Source: Mycosarcoma maydis
Lineage: Eukaryota > Basidiomycota > Ustilaginomycetes > Ustilaginales
DNA: 64,000 nucleotides
Reading direction: 5' to 3'
Assembly: GCF_000328475.2 (NCBI RefSeq)
Contig: NC_026479.1
Span: 372,001 to 436,000, forward strand
Shown here: one piece after another, positions 43,503-54,367 of the stretch
Numbering within the stretch: position 1 is the stretch's first letter
Layout of the letters: each line of letters opens with the position of its first letter
Made by a program: the position numbers and the translations under genes
The notes under the pieces: generated by a model
Databases searched by the model: none
Told to the model about the DNA's origin: nothing
Seen by the model: only the letters and a program-made list of their open reading frames with translations

Positions 43503-46500
43503 CTATGGCAAAGAGACTACTGCTGCTGTCGCTGAAGATGCAACACTGTTTCCTCTGCTCTCGCTTGCGGTGGTGCAAGACGGTACGAGTGGCGCTTTGA
43601 GTCGCTGCCATCCGCGGCGTCCAGTCCATCCGGCAAAACCAGCGAGAAATCGATGTTGACAGATTTGTTCAGCAGAGGGCCTTGATTCGGGATCAAGCTC
43701 AAGGCAGCGCGAGATGAGATCGACAAAATCATCCACCCGTCCACCACCATCGGGCTCGGTCCCTTCCTTGTCCTTGCAAGGCGACCATGCCGGATCGAGC
43801 GGCGTTACGTCAAGATCCTTGTCCATGAGCTCTTTCTCTGCTTCCGCAGGTCCAACGCGGGCGATCATGCATCGCTCCTTCAATGTCTGTGCCGCTCTCG
43901 TGCCTTCTTCCAGTCCCTGCACAGCTTCTTCACCGTTCCAGAAAGGACATTCTCCGCAGAGCAGCACAAACCCGACTACGCCGAGCGCCCAAATGTCCTG
44001 TGCTTGACCGGCATACTTTTCTCCTTGCAGAATTTCCGCTGCAGCGTAGTCGAGTGTGCCACTGAACGTGTCAAACAGCTTTCCCGGTCGAGCGTGGGCT
44101 GCGCTACCGAAATCAATCAACTGCGCGTTGCCCTCGCCGTCCAGCACAACATTCTCGTCTTTGATGTCTCGATGGACAATGTTGTTGGCATGAAGGAACC
44201 ATAACGCATCCGCTACCTGACCAAAAATGCTTCGGCATTGGAATGCTGCAAGGCCGTCCGGTGCACTCTCGATGTAATCAAAGAGATCTTGGCCGGATCC
44301 GAAACAAGGCATCACCAAGTAGTAAAATTCATGATCTTCAAAGAAGTCGAGCATTCTGCAGATGTTCGGATGCGAGGTCGGCGAGGCTGCAGCTGCGGAT
44401 GGAACGGTCAGCGTCGCTGCCTTGTCTTGCTCCGCTTCTTGACGCTTGCGCGCACGGTAGTCCTCCAGCGTTCTGGGACGGCTCGGCGCCCATGGGCGTG
44501 GTTTAGAGGGAGCGACGTAGGCAATTCGCCTGAGCTGATCCATGACATGAATCTCGACCGGGATCGGACCCAGCACGCGATGACGGCGCCAACAATCCGC
44601 AAGGATGCGGCTCTTGATGATGTACTTGATGACCACCTCTTCGCCTTGCGCGCGACCGTCGACGCCTTTCTTGCGGGCTTTCTTGACCAGGCCATAAGCA
44701 CCTCGACCAATGTCAGAGACAATCTCGAAATCAGAAATGCTTTTCTCGCCCTTGTGATCCAGCGGGTACAGCTGCGCTCCGGCGTGTACTTCGCCGGTCA
44801 TAGTGGGTCTCTTGCTCCGCGGAAGCCGTAGTGTAAGGCCCCGGTCCAACGAGGCTTGAGGTGTGTTGGGGCTGTTGTGAAGAGCAAGTGGGCTGCTTTG
44901 GTCTGGCGGAAGCATCTTTTGAAGTGTAGCCAACGGAGTGAGCGGCGCCAGATCAGCCTGAGAAAGGATCTTACTCACCTGAGGTGAAACGGGCGAAAGA
45001 TCATCTTCGTCTTCCTCGTGCAGGCTCGCGAGCTCATCACCAAATACCGAGCCCGCTCTACTCGTGGCGCGACTAAGTCCAAGCTGCTTGAGTTTCTCCA
45101 GAACCTCGACGCCGAAATCATGATCGTCTGAATCGTCGCTGTCCAAATCGTTGCCGACTCCGTCATCGGCTGCGCCGTCCTCGAAATCGGCTCTGGAGGA
45201 GGACGGTAAGCTTGACAACGCCAAGCGGCTGCCTCGTTGCGCCGATGAGCTCGTGCTCAGATTTGTACCTGACCGACTTCTTCTCCCTCCCCATCCAACA
45301 CCTTGACTCTCTAGAAAGCGAGACCATTCTTCGGTCGTTGGCGTCCTAAGCAGAGTATTGGCCCCAGAGATCGATGCAGCAGAGGGTGATCTGGCTGGCT
45401 GTGGCCGTGCACCCGGAGATGATGAAGAAGCACCATCAGCTGAGTATGCTTGCGAGGATGCTGACGTATCGTTGCCATAAAGCCCGAGGACTGTGTCAAT
45501 ACGGGCCAGAGCCGTGCGAGAAAGCGAGTAGTCCGATATCTGGCGCACTACCGGTGCTGGACGTGGAGGGGTACCGGTGGCATCGATGCTCTGGTTCAGA
45601 GGCGATGGTGAGGGGGAAGATTGCAAAGATGGTACCGAGAGGTCCATGGGATGTGGCGACATATTTGGTGATCGGACCGCTGATGGTTCAGTCACACTGG
45701 CGGCTGGCTGCAACAGTAATGTGGTCGCAGAGGGATCCCATGCTACCGAGGTTGCCGATGAACCAGGCGATGCAGGCTGTGAAGCGGCGAAGGCGCGGGC
45801 ATGTCGTTGAGCTTCCAGAACACTAAAGGGTGCGTTCTCCCAGCCGGTCTGTTTTCGAGCGCGCTCACGGGCAGCAGCTCTGCCTCCTTCTGCGTTGGCA
45901 AAGGTCATGGCTAAGCCGGCATGCATAGCCAATTGAGATCGGGAGCGTATCATAATCATGCCAGAATGCCGACGAGGAACGAGCGGCGAGAAGCATGTTG
46001 TTGCCGAGGTCGAGTATAGCTCTTCAGCGCTGGGCGTGAGACTGGGGCTTGCGACGGCAAAAGCACCGCGCTGATGCTCCGGCGTCGTAAGATGGATAGG
46101 TCGTTCGACAGTACGTTTACTCGTGTCGGCGCTAGCCGCTTCTGTCTCGGAATCCGTAGACGCCAAAGTGCCACGACTCGAAATGGAGGGTCTCCTGGAA
46201 CGCTGGTCGGCGACGACCAGAGTATCAGCTGAAGGCGTAGAAGGGTATGAAGCCTCGCCGCTCGGCAACTCTGAAGCTTTCTCCGTGTCAACACTGTTGT
46301 TGTGAACGCGATCACATCGATCGCGCTCCCCGCTCTGCGTGGGACTCGATGGAGCCGTCGCCGATGACGAGGTCTCCGACAGCACCGAATCAGAAGAGAG
46401 CTTGCCAGTTAGGTTCGAGTCGAGAGCGACAGGTGAGTCTGTTGTAGGAGCAGGGGTAAGTCGATCCTTTTCGGCTCGGGATCCGATAGAGGAGGCAGAG

Positions 46501-47147
46501 CTCGATACACTGCCTGTGGAATTGCGGTTAGATAAGGAGCGTAATGAGAATGCGGCAGCGGAGGAGGCGGTAGATGTGCGGCTAGAAGAAGGCGCAACTA
46601 CGGGTCTAGACCGATCAGAAGAAGTTGAGAGCGGTAGGTCGAATCCCGTCGGGTTCGAGGGGGTGACTTTATCGCCATCGGAACACCGCCGATTGGGCTC
46701 GCTGATCGTCGCAAAAGTGGACGGAAGGTCCGAAGAGGCGGCTCTCTCCTCATCCTCTGCGTCCTCTTGGTACATGGAGAGAGAAGACTGGTGTGGTTTG
46801 AAGGACGATGGTCGTTTCTCGTCCGCCGCACGTCTAGATGAGAGCAAAGGTTCTGGCATAGAGTTGCGACTCCAGCTTCCTGAACGCGTAACACCGCCCA
46901 CGCCGCCAAGCTTGGCGAGGCTCATTGACTCGCTGTTGCGGGACGACGCGGAATATCTCTTGTAACGGTCGGAGTATGCATCGTTTCCGTCATCTTCCGT
47001 GTGCTCTCGGTCAGAGTCGCTGCCATCCTCGTGAGAGTACGAAGAGTTGTGGGTCGAAGAGGACGAAGCATAGTCGTAGAAACTCTGACGCCGCAGCGAC
47101 TCGGACGAGTTGAGCGCCGCGACCGGACGGATCTGTTCCAGAGGCAT
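43503..47147 (-). CDS. PAS-kinase-type serine/threonine protein kinase
   Basis: The 1214-aa protein has a C-terminal kinase domain (about 804-1169) resembling PASK/Psk1/Psk2. Features are the glycine loop DIGRGAYGLVKKA, catalytic lysine in VVIKYIIKSRILADCW, and an insert with PVEIHVMDQL then HPNICRMLDFFED. Also intact are IVHRDIKDENVVLDGEGNAQLIDFGSAAH (split here over HRD and DFG motifs at about 992 and 1012) and DIWALGVVGFVLLCGECPFW. The usual APE motif reads AAE (DYAAAEIL). The N-terminal 800 residues are Ser/Pro-rich with no PAS domain I can recognise. By family it may couple nutrient state to carbohydrate metabolism and growth. The start is the ATG at 47147; the codon before it is TTG. 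Confidence 0.85.
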   Translation of the reverse strand: MPLEQIRPVAALNSSESLRRQSFYDYASSSSTHNSSYSHEDGSDSDREHTEDDGNDAYSDRYKRYSASSRNSESMSLAKLGGVGGVTRSGSWSRNSMPEPLLSSRRAADEKRPSSFKPHQSSLSMYQEDAEDEERAASSDLPSTFATISEPNRRCSDGDKVTPSNPTGFDLPLSTSSDRSRPVVAPSSSRTSTASSAAAFSLRSLSNRNSTGSVSSSASSIGSRAEKDRLTPAPTTDSPVALDSNLTGKLSSDSVLSETSSSATAPSSPTQSGERDRCDRVHNNSVDTEKASELPSGEASYPSTPSADTLVVADQRSRRPSISSRGTLASTDSETEAASADTSKRTVERPIHLTTPEHQRGAFAVASPSLTPSAEELYSTSATTCFSPLVPRRHSGMIMIRSRSQLAMHAGLAMTFANAEGGRAAARERARKQTGWENAPFSVLEAQRHARAFAASQPASPGSSATSVAWDPSATTLLLQPAASVTEPSAVRSPNMSPHPMDLSVPSLQSSPSPSPLNQSIDATGTPPRPAPVVRQISDYSLSRTALARIDTVLGLYGNDTSASSQAYSADGASSSSPGARPQPARSPSAASISGANTLLRTPTTEEWSRFLESQGVGWGGRRSRSGTNLSTSSSAQRGSRLALSSLPSSSRADFEDGAADDGVGNDLDSDDSDDHDFGVEVLEKLKQLGLSRATSRAGSVFGDELASLHEEDEDDLSPVSPQVSKILSQADLAPLTPLATLQKMLPPDQSSPLALHNSPNTPQASLDRGLTLRLPRSKRPTMTGEVHAGAQLYPLDHKGEKSISDFEIVSDIGRGAYGLVKKARKKGVDGRAQGEEVVIKYIIKSRILADCWRRHRVLGPIPVEIHVMDQLRRIAYVAPSKPRPWAPSRPRTLEDYRARKRQEAEQDKAATLTVPSAAAASPTSHPNICRMLDFFEDHEFYYLVMPCFGSGQDLFDYIESAPDGLAAFQCRSIFGQVADALWFLHANNIVHRDIKDENVVLDGEGNAQLIDFGSAAHARPGKLFDTFSGTLDYAAAEILQGEKYAGQAQDIWALGVVGFVLLCGECPFWNGEEAVQGLEEGTRAAQTLKERCMIARVGPAEAEKELMDKDLDVTPLDPAWSPCKDKEGTEPDGGGRVDDFVDLISRCLELDPESRPSAEQICQHRFLAGFAGWTGRRGWQRLKAPLVPSCTTASESRGNSVASSATAAVVSLP

Positions 47148-49454
47148 CAAGCTCTAGTCGATTCGAGGGGTATAGGAGTGCATCGGTCTGATCAATGGAT
47201 GAAAGTGTAGGTAACTACTTGGACTTGAACTTGAAAAGCCCAGCGTCTGGTGTGAAAGTAGAGATTAACGAAACAACTGCACACTGATGGCGATGCCTGT
47301 GTTCGTCCCTGATCGCGGCTGCCGTTGATTTACTGCATCGTTTGCAGCCAAGGCCTTCGTGTAGGCACGAAATGATGTGGTGCGGCACAAACGCGCACGT
47401 CAAAACCAGGCCGCGATGGCGAGATGGTGAAGGTGGATCGTCTTCAAGTGCTAGAATGGTCGTGTACGATATCGCGGCGTTTGGTGCAGCGCCTTGTGAA
47501 GGGTGGTGATGGTAATGATGGCAGTGGCAGTGGCAACGACAGGAGAGAGTGTTGTCAGGTTGGCAACAGCGACGAAAGATGGCCCCACTTGGGAGCAACG
47601 AGCAATCGTGATTGATTCCGCGTCACAGAGGAGTCACAAAAGTCACGAGTGGAGATCTAGGCTAAGTTATTTAGATTGCAACAGAAAAATATGAAATGGT
47701 GTGGGAGCAGATCGCTTTGCAGCCACCAGAAAAAAGGGACGAAAAAAGTTGACTGGTGTCAATTCTGATTCTCTTGTGTCTCCTTGGCGGCGCCTCGCTT
47801 CTCCATTCCAACGCACACTCCATCGTCGGAATCGTGATTTCAGTACACACAGGCTCGAGTCAATCAATTCCTGCTTTGTTTTATCAATTAATTATTTATC
47901 CTTTCAGGTTTCTGTCCGTTTCATGTGGTGACTTTGGTTGCCATTTTCCTCTCAGGAACCCCACTTGGTGCCGCAATCAGCGAGCGGATTATCGCACAAT
48001 AGCCTAGTCTCGTAGGAGCAGGCGGGTAGCGCTCCTTGGCGCTCCTTCACACCCTAGACAAGCCGCAAAGCTGTGGAGTCCAGTAATGAGGGTCCATACT
48101 TGAAACAAGAGACACTAACCGCCTGACGCCAGGTCGGATTGCTCTCCCACAGCCTGATAGGAACTCGCGGAAATCTGATTCACATAATCGAACAAGCACC
48201 AAGGCCAGACCACCTTGTCAACACTGTGCAAGCTTGAAGCGCCCATTCTGTGATTGGAGAGACGATGCAAGCCGCTTGTGATTATGTTGGCAGTTTCAGG
48301 ACTAACTTGATCGGCTTTTCCGTACTGTGAGTCGAATTACGACTCACACGTCACAGTCGTGATTGTTGAGCGGTTAGTTCAAGGCAATTTGCAGATCAGG
48401 TAGATGCCGCCTAACAGATAGGGCTTCTCCACTGAGTTGCTGTGCCACCTTGAGACCAAGACCCAACAATCAAGTTTGCGGTGCTCATAGACATGTAGAT
48501 CGTTCTCTGGAGCAATGTCGCCTCTCTCATACCTTCACCTCTTCTTGCCGCCCTTCCTGACACCTACACTCGTCGTCGGTCACATCCGTGACGATTACGA
48601 CAACAACGAACAACGAACAACGACAGGGACAACGACAGCAGCACGATGAATCTTTTTTTCTTTGCAATGGTTACATTCACTTTCTAATCCTGCATTCTCT
48701 ACCGTTTCCTCTAAGGCTCTCGTTCTTGGATTCAATTAAGTTAGCGTTTGATCCCTTCCTTCCGGGCTCGGAGTGCTGGACAGTACGCGAGTTTGAGTGA
48801 GCCCCGCCTTGTTCAGTTCGAAGTTGTCATACAGAACAACGTCTCGAGCTCTGTCACTGGGATTTAACAGCAAGAGAGAAGAGCCACGAGCCGTGCATGG
48901 CTCGAGCCCTCATGTCTGGCTGTGAACTACGAGCCCACGGCCACAAGCGGTTATGCTGGTTAATTCGTGATTGTCGTCGCTCCGCGGATGTTTGGGATTA
49001 ATGTAACTTATATATAAGTTCTATAAAGGGTTTGCAGTAACGTTAAGTTAGTCACAAGTGTGATACAAGTTTGAACCCAAGTTGGATTTCGTGACAGCAT
49101 TCCGCGGCATTCAGTGAATTTGCCAAATGCAAATAAGAGTGACGTTGAAGGAAAATTCACAAAAAAAAGAAGTCTCCGCGTGCCGGAAAAAGAGTCCCGG
49201 CTGGGTCAGAGGAGGCACGCGCAGGTTACGAGACGGCAGCACGCGGGTCTGATGCTGACCTGAATCGATGCTCAGACAAATCTCCGCTTGTCAACATCCC
49301 ACTTTGCACCACCATCACCGTCGTCCTCCCGCATAGCAGAACAAAGTCATTATTGCCGCCATGGCCATGCAGCAATAGAAGGCATTAACAAAGCTGCGAG
49401 GTTCCACACAACTTGTGCCCTGTCGCGCCATCTGGCTGACCACATCCCAGCAGT
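47148..49454. other. Divergent spacer between kinase and VTT genes
   Basis: 2.3 kb with no supported gene. It contains motif copies near 47604 and 48964, ACAACGA repeats near 48590-48645, and a TATA-containing palindrome at 49005-49020. Confidence 0.6.
49005..49020. promoter_or_regulatory. Perfect 16-bp palindrome AACTTATATATAAGTT
   Basis: The sequence is its own reverse complement and includes a TATATA core, with CTATAAAG immediately downstream. It lies about 430 bp before the VTT gene start and could act as a TATA element or a dimeric factor site. Confidence 0.4.
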
Positions 49455-51869
49455 ATGGAGCAGACGTCGAGCTCCAGAGCAACGCTGGCCTCGCCTCCTC
49501 GATTGGTGAGGGCTAAAACGGACGACTCCTTCGCGCCAGCTTCTAGTCTTATCCACAAAACAGACACATCCGCACAGCAAGCATTCGCGTCTTCTCTAGA
49601 CGAATTAGCAGGCGACGAAGTAGCAGGGCCAGCCGGAGCAGCTAGCTCCTCATCCACACGAAAAGGTCAGGCCAACCGCGCCCGCACTCGGTCCGTCTCT
49701 TCCATTACCATTCCTGTCTCGCAGCTGACCAGAACGACACTCTCGTCTCTGCATGTAGGCGTCGAAGATGTACTCGATCGCGGACCGGGTACACCAGACT
49801 TCACGCTGCCGGCCAGCACTCCCGCTTGGCGCAGAGCAGACGTCGAGCGTGGTCGAACAATGTCGAGCCTTGGCCAAGGCTTGCAGCTCATCTCGGAAGC
49901 CGAAAGATCAGTGGGACCATCATCGCGCACCTCAGTAGCCCGGCCACGCTCCGGTAGCGATGCCTCTGGTTCGTCTGATTCGTCCGACTCGCATAAAAAG
50001 AAGGCCGCACCCCTCTCTGCATTCAGCCGACCTCGACTCTCCGCGTTACGCTCCTTTTTGTCCTCGTTTTCGGCCAAGAATTCCACCACCAACTCGGGCA
50101 GCACTCCAAACACTCCTCAGAGCGAAGGTATCCCTCCCCTGCAACCACAGTCGCTTGTCATGCCTTCTGCCAGACCGGCGGCGCCGTACGGCTTGACGGG
50201 CTTGAACGACGACAGTCCTCCTCTCACGCCCGTCAGTGACCCCGATGAACAGTGTGAGTATCAACAATATGTAAATGTTTTTCGTCGGCAGTTTATACCC
50301 AAACAGCCAATCCGCAGCCATGGCCCCCCCAAGCATCAGTGGAGCGCCGCACAAGCTGCCGCCGATGCTGCTCAGGCGGATCTAGATGAGCGCAATCGCA
50401 TCACTCCACCAGATACATCTCATTGGTCAATCTCACCACCCTTTACGATCTCCGATGCCGCATCGCCAGTTGCGAGCTCCAGAGCATTCTCGCCTCCTAC
50501 GCGACCCGATTCGACGGTCACATCATCCAGCGTGTACCAGGGCATCCTTCCATCGCACCTCGTATCTGGTGCTGCAGCGGGTAGCCGCTCCACTACACCG
50601 ACTTCCTCGGCCACCACATCCACTTCGGATCGACCTCCACGCGCATATAACATGTTTGACGTCGACACATACCGCATCGAGAGCGCTGGCAAAACACTTC
50701 TCGCCCTCCTGCCACGCATCCAGATCAACCTCAGCTCGTGGCGACTCTCGATGCCCAATTTGCGACCCCACCTTCCACGCCTTGGTTTCCTCTTTGCCAT
50801 CTTTGCAGCGTCTACCTGTTGCATCCTGTTCATGCTCTCAACCTTGCCCTTGACGCTTCCAAAGCACATCACGAGCCTCACCTTGGCCGAGATCAAGGAA
50901 TTGGCGATGAGTCTCAAGCTCTATTCGCAGAGCAGCAACAAGGCTTTCATTCACACACTTGTGGTATTGGGCACCTTTTTCACATGGAAGCAGTCTTTCA
51001 CGATCCCGGGAAGTCTGATCATGAACGTTGTCTTTGGTGCTATGTACGGGACGTACTCGGGCACGCTCTACACGTCGGTATTGACATCGGTGGGTGGTGT
51101 GTTTTGCTACCTGTTATCGGCACCATTGGCACCGCTGATCACGTCGTTGCCAGGATTGGCCAAGCCGCTGGATGCTATGCGAAGGGCCTTGTCGCCCGGC
51201 CGAGCGAGGGCCTCAGGACGCAGCGTCGTGATCTCCAACATGAATGGTGGTTCAAACGGAAACGTGTGGACGTACCTGCTTGTCCTTCGCGTCCTACCTA
51301 TCGTACCCTACGGGCTGATGAACATTGCCTGCGGCGTTCTCGGCGTACCTCTCGCACCTTACGCCGGTACCTTGGCAGTCGGCTCGATCCCGTGGAACTT
51401 TGTCACGTGTCAAGTGGGAGATTTATTGCAAGAAATTGTCGAAGCATTACCTGTCGACGATGGAATGACCGTCTCTGGGCTTAAAGATAAAGCGAAGAGC
51501 AGTGCGGGCGGAGGCATGCGCGCGATCGTAGATCGGATCTGGAACAGGGAGATGGTGGTGAAGTTAGTCTTGCTCAGCATTGCAAGTTTGCTGCCGATGG
51601 TGTTGAGCAGGTATTTGAAGCGAAAACGTAAACAGGCTGAAGCGGAGGGGTATCATCCATTGAATGCAAACGAAGAGGAGCATGATCATATCGATGACGA
51701 GGAATCGGATAGACCCGGATCAAGACGTAGTTCGACCTTGTGGACAGGCGGAGTAGCGGAGAAAAGGTTGCCAACACAGACAATTGAATTGGACAACGTG
51801 GACGGATCGGCTTTCGCATCGCAAGCCAGCGTCGGTCGGAATAATAGTATGCGGAGCGCTTGGTTGTAA
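49455..51869 (+). CDS. VTT/DedA-superfamily membrane protein (TMEM41 type)
   Basis: The 804-aa protein has a long Ser/Pro-rich cytosolic N-terminus (1-430), then a membrane region. The first membrane helix is FLFAIFAASTCCILFMLSTLPL. The VTT domain follows: FFTWKQSFTIPGSLIMNVVFGAMYG, SVGGVFCYLLSAPLA, then LLVLRVLPIVPYGLMNIACGVLGVPLAPYAGTLAVG written here across several helices. These carry the F..PGS and R..P..P....N signature of TMEM41B/VMP1/Tvp38 proteins, which act as lipid scramblases in the ER/Golgi in other eukaryotes. A final helix (LVLLSIASLLPMVLSRYL) precedes an acidic tail. The start is the ATG at 49455; no intron is needed. Confidence 0.88.
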   Translation: MEQTSSSRATLASPPRLVRAKTDDSFAPASSLIHKTDTSAQQAFASSLDELAGDEVAGPAGAASSSSTRKGQANRARTRSVSSITIPVSQLTRTTLSSLHVGVEDVLDRGPGTPDFTLPASTPAWRRADVERGRTMSSLGQGLQLISEAERSVGPSSRTSVARPRSGSDASGSSDSSDSHKKKAAPLSAFSRPRLSALRSFLSSFSAKNSTTNSGSTPNTPQSEGIPPLQPQSLVMPSARPAAPYGLTGLNDDSPPLTPVSDPDEQCEYQQYVNVFRRQFIPKQPIRSHGPPKHQWSAAQAAADAAQADLDERNRITPPDTSHWSISPPFTISDAASPVASSRAFSPPTRPDSTVTSSSVYQGILPSHLVSGAAAGSRSTTPTSSATTSTSDRPPRAYNMFDVDTYRIESAGKTLLALLPRIQINLSSWRLSMPNLRPHLPRLGFLFAIFAASTCCILFMLSTLPLTLPKHITSLTLAEIKELAMSLKLYSQSSNKAFIHTLVVLGTFFTWKQSFTIPGSLIMNVVFGAMYGTYSGTLYTSVLTSVGGVFCYLLSAPLAPLITSLPGLAKPLDAMRRALSPGRARASGRSVVISNMNGGSNGNVWTYLLVLRVLPIVPYGLMNIACGVLGVPLAPYAGTLAVGSIPWNFVTCQVGDLLQEIVEALPVDDGMTVSGLKDKAKSSAGGGMRAIVDRIWNREMVVKLVLLSIASLLPMVLSRYLKRKRKQAEAEGYHPLNANEEEHDHIDDEESDRPGSRRSSTLWTGGVAEKRLPTQTIELDNVDGSAFASQASVGRNNSMRSAWL

Positions 51870-52130
51870 ACCTATCACATTGCGTGGAAGCTTAGACGCA
51901 TTCCCTTCATCAGTAGAAACATGGGGTTTTTTTCTTCTCCCCACTAAAGCACGCGCATCACTTATGAACCTTATGAGCCTACAATGACAGCATCTGCAGG
52001 CTTTTTTCTTCGAACTGATTGCTTCGCATCTGTGTTTGATACTGGTATGAAGGGACGAGACCTAATAATGACATTGTGGTCCATCCGATCCACCGACTGT
52101 TCTATGCTTCCTAACGCTTCTTCTAAGCTT

Positions 52131-53648
52131 TCAAGGACTAACCCAGTTCTTCACCGCCTCCTCTACAATGGGCCTGACGATCTTTCTGCCCGCTGATCGA
52201 TCTCCGTGTATCCAGACCATCTGCCTTCCAAACTCATCTACGTGCTTCATCTTGGGATGTTTCTCGAGCTCGAAGCGCTTGGCCAGCGCTTTACCAATCT
52301 GCTTGAACAGGCTATCCGCTTGTTTCCGATCGATTCGATGATCATGCCTTACCGTCAGCACGATCTCTCGAACCTTGTCGCCGTGCTTGTTCTTGTACTT
52401 GTTCAAGCACAGACTGACGTCGGCGCGGATCTCAGCAGTCCAACGACGTTCGACTTTGAACCAGGATTGGATGGTTCGTCTTCGCGTACGGGAGATCTGG
52501 TCGTCGAGAGAGACTGGGGTGGATGCAAAGCCGAGGTGGATGTCGGGCGTGGCGGGATCGATGGTTTGTACCACGTCGCCTTTCCAGTCGCGGCGGAGGA
52601 GGTCGCGGACGGAGAGATGCGATAGATCGCGTTTGGCTTTTCCGAGCTCTTTGTCGAGACGTTTCATGACTTTAGGTAGACTTTCATTGTGCCAATTGCT
52701 ACGTGCCAGAATCCGCTTCGAGACTTCTGCATCGGTTGCGGTCGACTTTTTCGGATTGAGACCATCAGAGTCGATCGCAATAGCATCCAGGATCAGCTCG
52801 AGCAACTCATGCGGCATATGGTACTCTCCTGGACCTTCGGGAGGTTTAGGGATCGCCTCGAGCTCGTTCAACAACTGCTTAGCGACAAGCGTCGTACAGC
52901 TGGCCACCTGTTCGAAAATCCTTGGATTAGCATGCGGCGCAACGCCACGATCCGAATGATGATCGATAATCCCCAGCACCTTGGCATCGTTCCACACGCT
53001 CAGTGGTACTGGATGATCGACCAGGACAATGCCTTTGATCTTCTTGGCAATTTCCTTGGGGTGAGCAGGCAGCTCATCGATAGTCAGCAAATCGCGATGG
53101 CCAGAGCTCATCCTGGAGTTGTTGAGCGCCACCTTGTTCTCCGGCCTCAGGTCGAGCGCGTCGAGGGGCGTCTGGAGGAGGGCGATGGCTTTGCGCGGTT
53201 GTGGATGATGAAGCGTTGAATGCGAAAGATGGTAGGCCCAAGCTAAGGCGGCTGTCATAGAATCTAGGTCGCCTCCTTCGTTTCCCTGGACCAGCGTCCA
53301 TTCGTCTCCCTTGCCCCTGACCCAATCGGATAAGAAGGCGAGCTTGGTCGCTTTGGACCATTCGGAAAAGTGACCAACGCCTTCCTCCCGCGTCCAATAG
53401 TCGAGAGGCCGAACTTGACCGTTCGAGAGGGCCTCTGGCGTTGCATTGTATGCTTCTGAGGAGTGCACCACGCTCGATACCTGGAAATGCTTGTCGATCG
53501 AAAACGCAGCTTGCTCGCTCGAGTCCTGTAGAGCAAAGATAGCCTCATTGATCTTGGACACTGCTCGACCGTGTGTCAACGCTGAAGCTAGGCCCAAAAC
53601 CAGTGCCGCCGCACTGGCTCGACTCTTCGACTGGATGAACCGCACCAT
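52131..53648 (-). CDS. PPX1: Exopolyphosphatase-like DHH phosphoesterase
   Basis: The 505-aa protein carries the DHH-family motifs: QGNEGGDLDSMTAAL (metal-binding DxDS), LVDHPVPL, and IDHHSD. The DHHA2 domain is at the C-terminus (DLLRRDWKGD ... LTVRHDHRIDRKQADSLF). This matches fungal Ppx1-type exopolyphosphatases, which release phosphate from polyphosphate; pyrophosphatase activity is the alternative. I place the start at 53648 because MVRFIQSKSRASAAALVLGL resembles a signal peptide. The frame is, however, open to another ATG at 53873, which would add 75 residues without one. Localisation (secretory or cytosolic) depends on that choice. C-terminally convergent with the VTT gene. Confidence 0.85.
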   Translation of the reverse strand: MVRFIQSKSRASAAALVLGLASALTHGRAVSKINEAIFALQDSSEQAAFSIDKHFQVSSVVHSSEAYNATPEALSNGQVRPLDYWTREEGVGHFSEWSKATKLAFLSDWVRGKGDEWTLVQGNEGGDLDSMTAALAWAYHLSHSTLHHPQPRKAIALLQTPLDALDLRPENKVALNNSRMSSGHRDLLTIDELPAHPKEIAKKIKGIVLVDHPVPLSVWNDAKVLGIIDHHSDRGVAPHANPRIFEQVASCTTLVAKQLLNELEAIPKPPEGPGEYHMPHELLELILDAIAIDSDGLNPKKSTATDAEVSKRILARSNWHNESLPKVMKRLDKELGKAKRDLSHLSVRDLLRRDWKGDVVQTIDPATPDIHLGFASTPVSLDDQISRTRRRTIQSWFKVERRWTAEIRADVSLCLNKYKNKHGDKVREIVLTVRHDHRIDRKQADSLFKQIGKALAKRFELEKHPKMKHVDEFGRQMVWIHGDRSAGRKIVRPIVEEAVKNWVSP

Positions 53649-53873
53649 ACTGTGGGTGTAAAGTGGTGATCCTCTTGAAATATGGTGGTGGAGCGAACGA
53701 TGACTTGCCCAACAGGTCAACTCGTCGCTCGTAAGGACAGCTGTTTGAAAGAGCTGGCTGAGCCGCTGCGCTAAATGGCGTGCATGCGTGTATGCCCAGA
53801 CTTCATCTTTCCGCATTCTGCCAAAGAATTCGGAAAAATAACTCGGATCCTTGTTTAACTCGTCTAGCGCCAT

Positions 53874-54367
53874 GTTTCCCTAATCCCTGCAAGGGACTAG
53901 GGAAACACAAAAAGAATGAAGCGCCCTTTTCAAAGTGGAGGCACATCAAGGCGCTTTTAACTTTGTTATATTAATATCTCAAAAGCTAAAATCGCTGCCG
54001 AGACTCATCGCCAAGAAGCTGACTGGTCCAAGACGCTTAGGCCAATCTACGTAAGCTCAACCTTCCAGGCAAGTTTTGGTAGCTTATCTTGCTGACCTAG
54101 GCTTCGGTAGTGTTGTTGCACAATGTATTTGACGAGGTATGACGAGCGAAATGACAAGAGCATGATTTGTGCAAGCAATGAGCATTTCCATGAAGTGATG
54201 GATATGAGATTGTCAGCATCTTCTTGCCATCACAGTATCGCAATGACTACCAGCCCCAGGTTCCAGCTCCTACATCGATGCAGCACCCGTCAACATCATG
54301 CAAGGCAAAGTTTGTTAGTAATATCTCATCACCAAGCAGTCAAATGGACGTGCGAGAGGGAAAGTCA
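53874..54367. other. Spacer between PPX1 start and DCP2 end
   Basis: 494 bp with no gene supported; AT-rich segment at 53955-53985 just upstream of the PPX1 frame may be its core promoter. Confidence 0.5.

Noticed and set aside
50252..50304. Possible 53-nt intron (GTGAGT...ACAG) in the VTT gene
   Set aside because: Removing it shifts the frame and destroys the downstream membrane domain.
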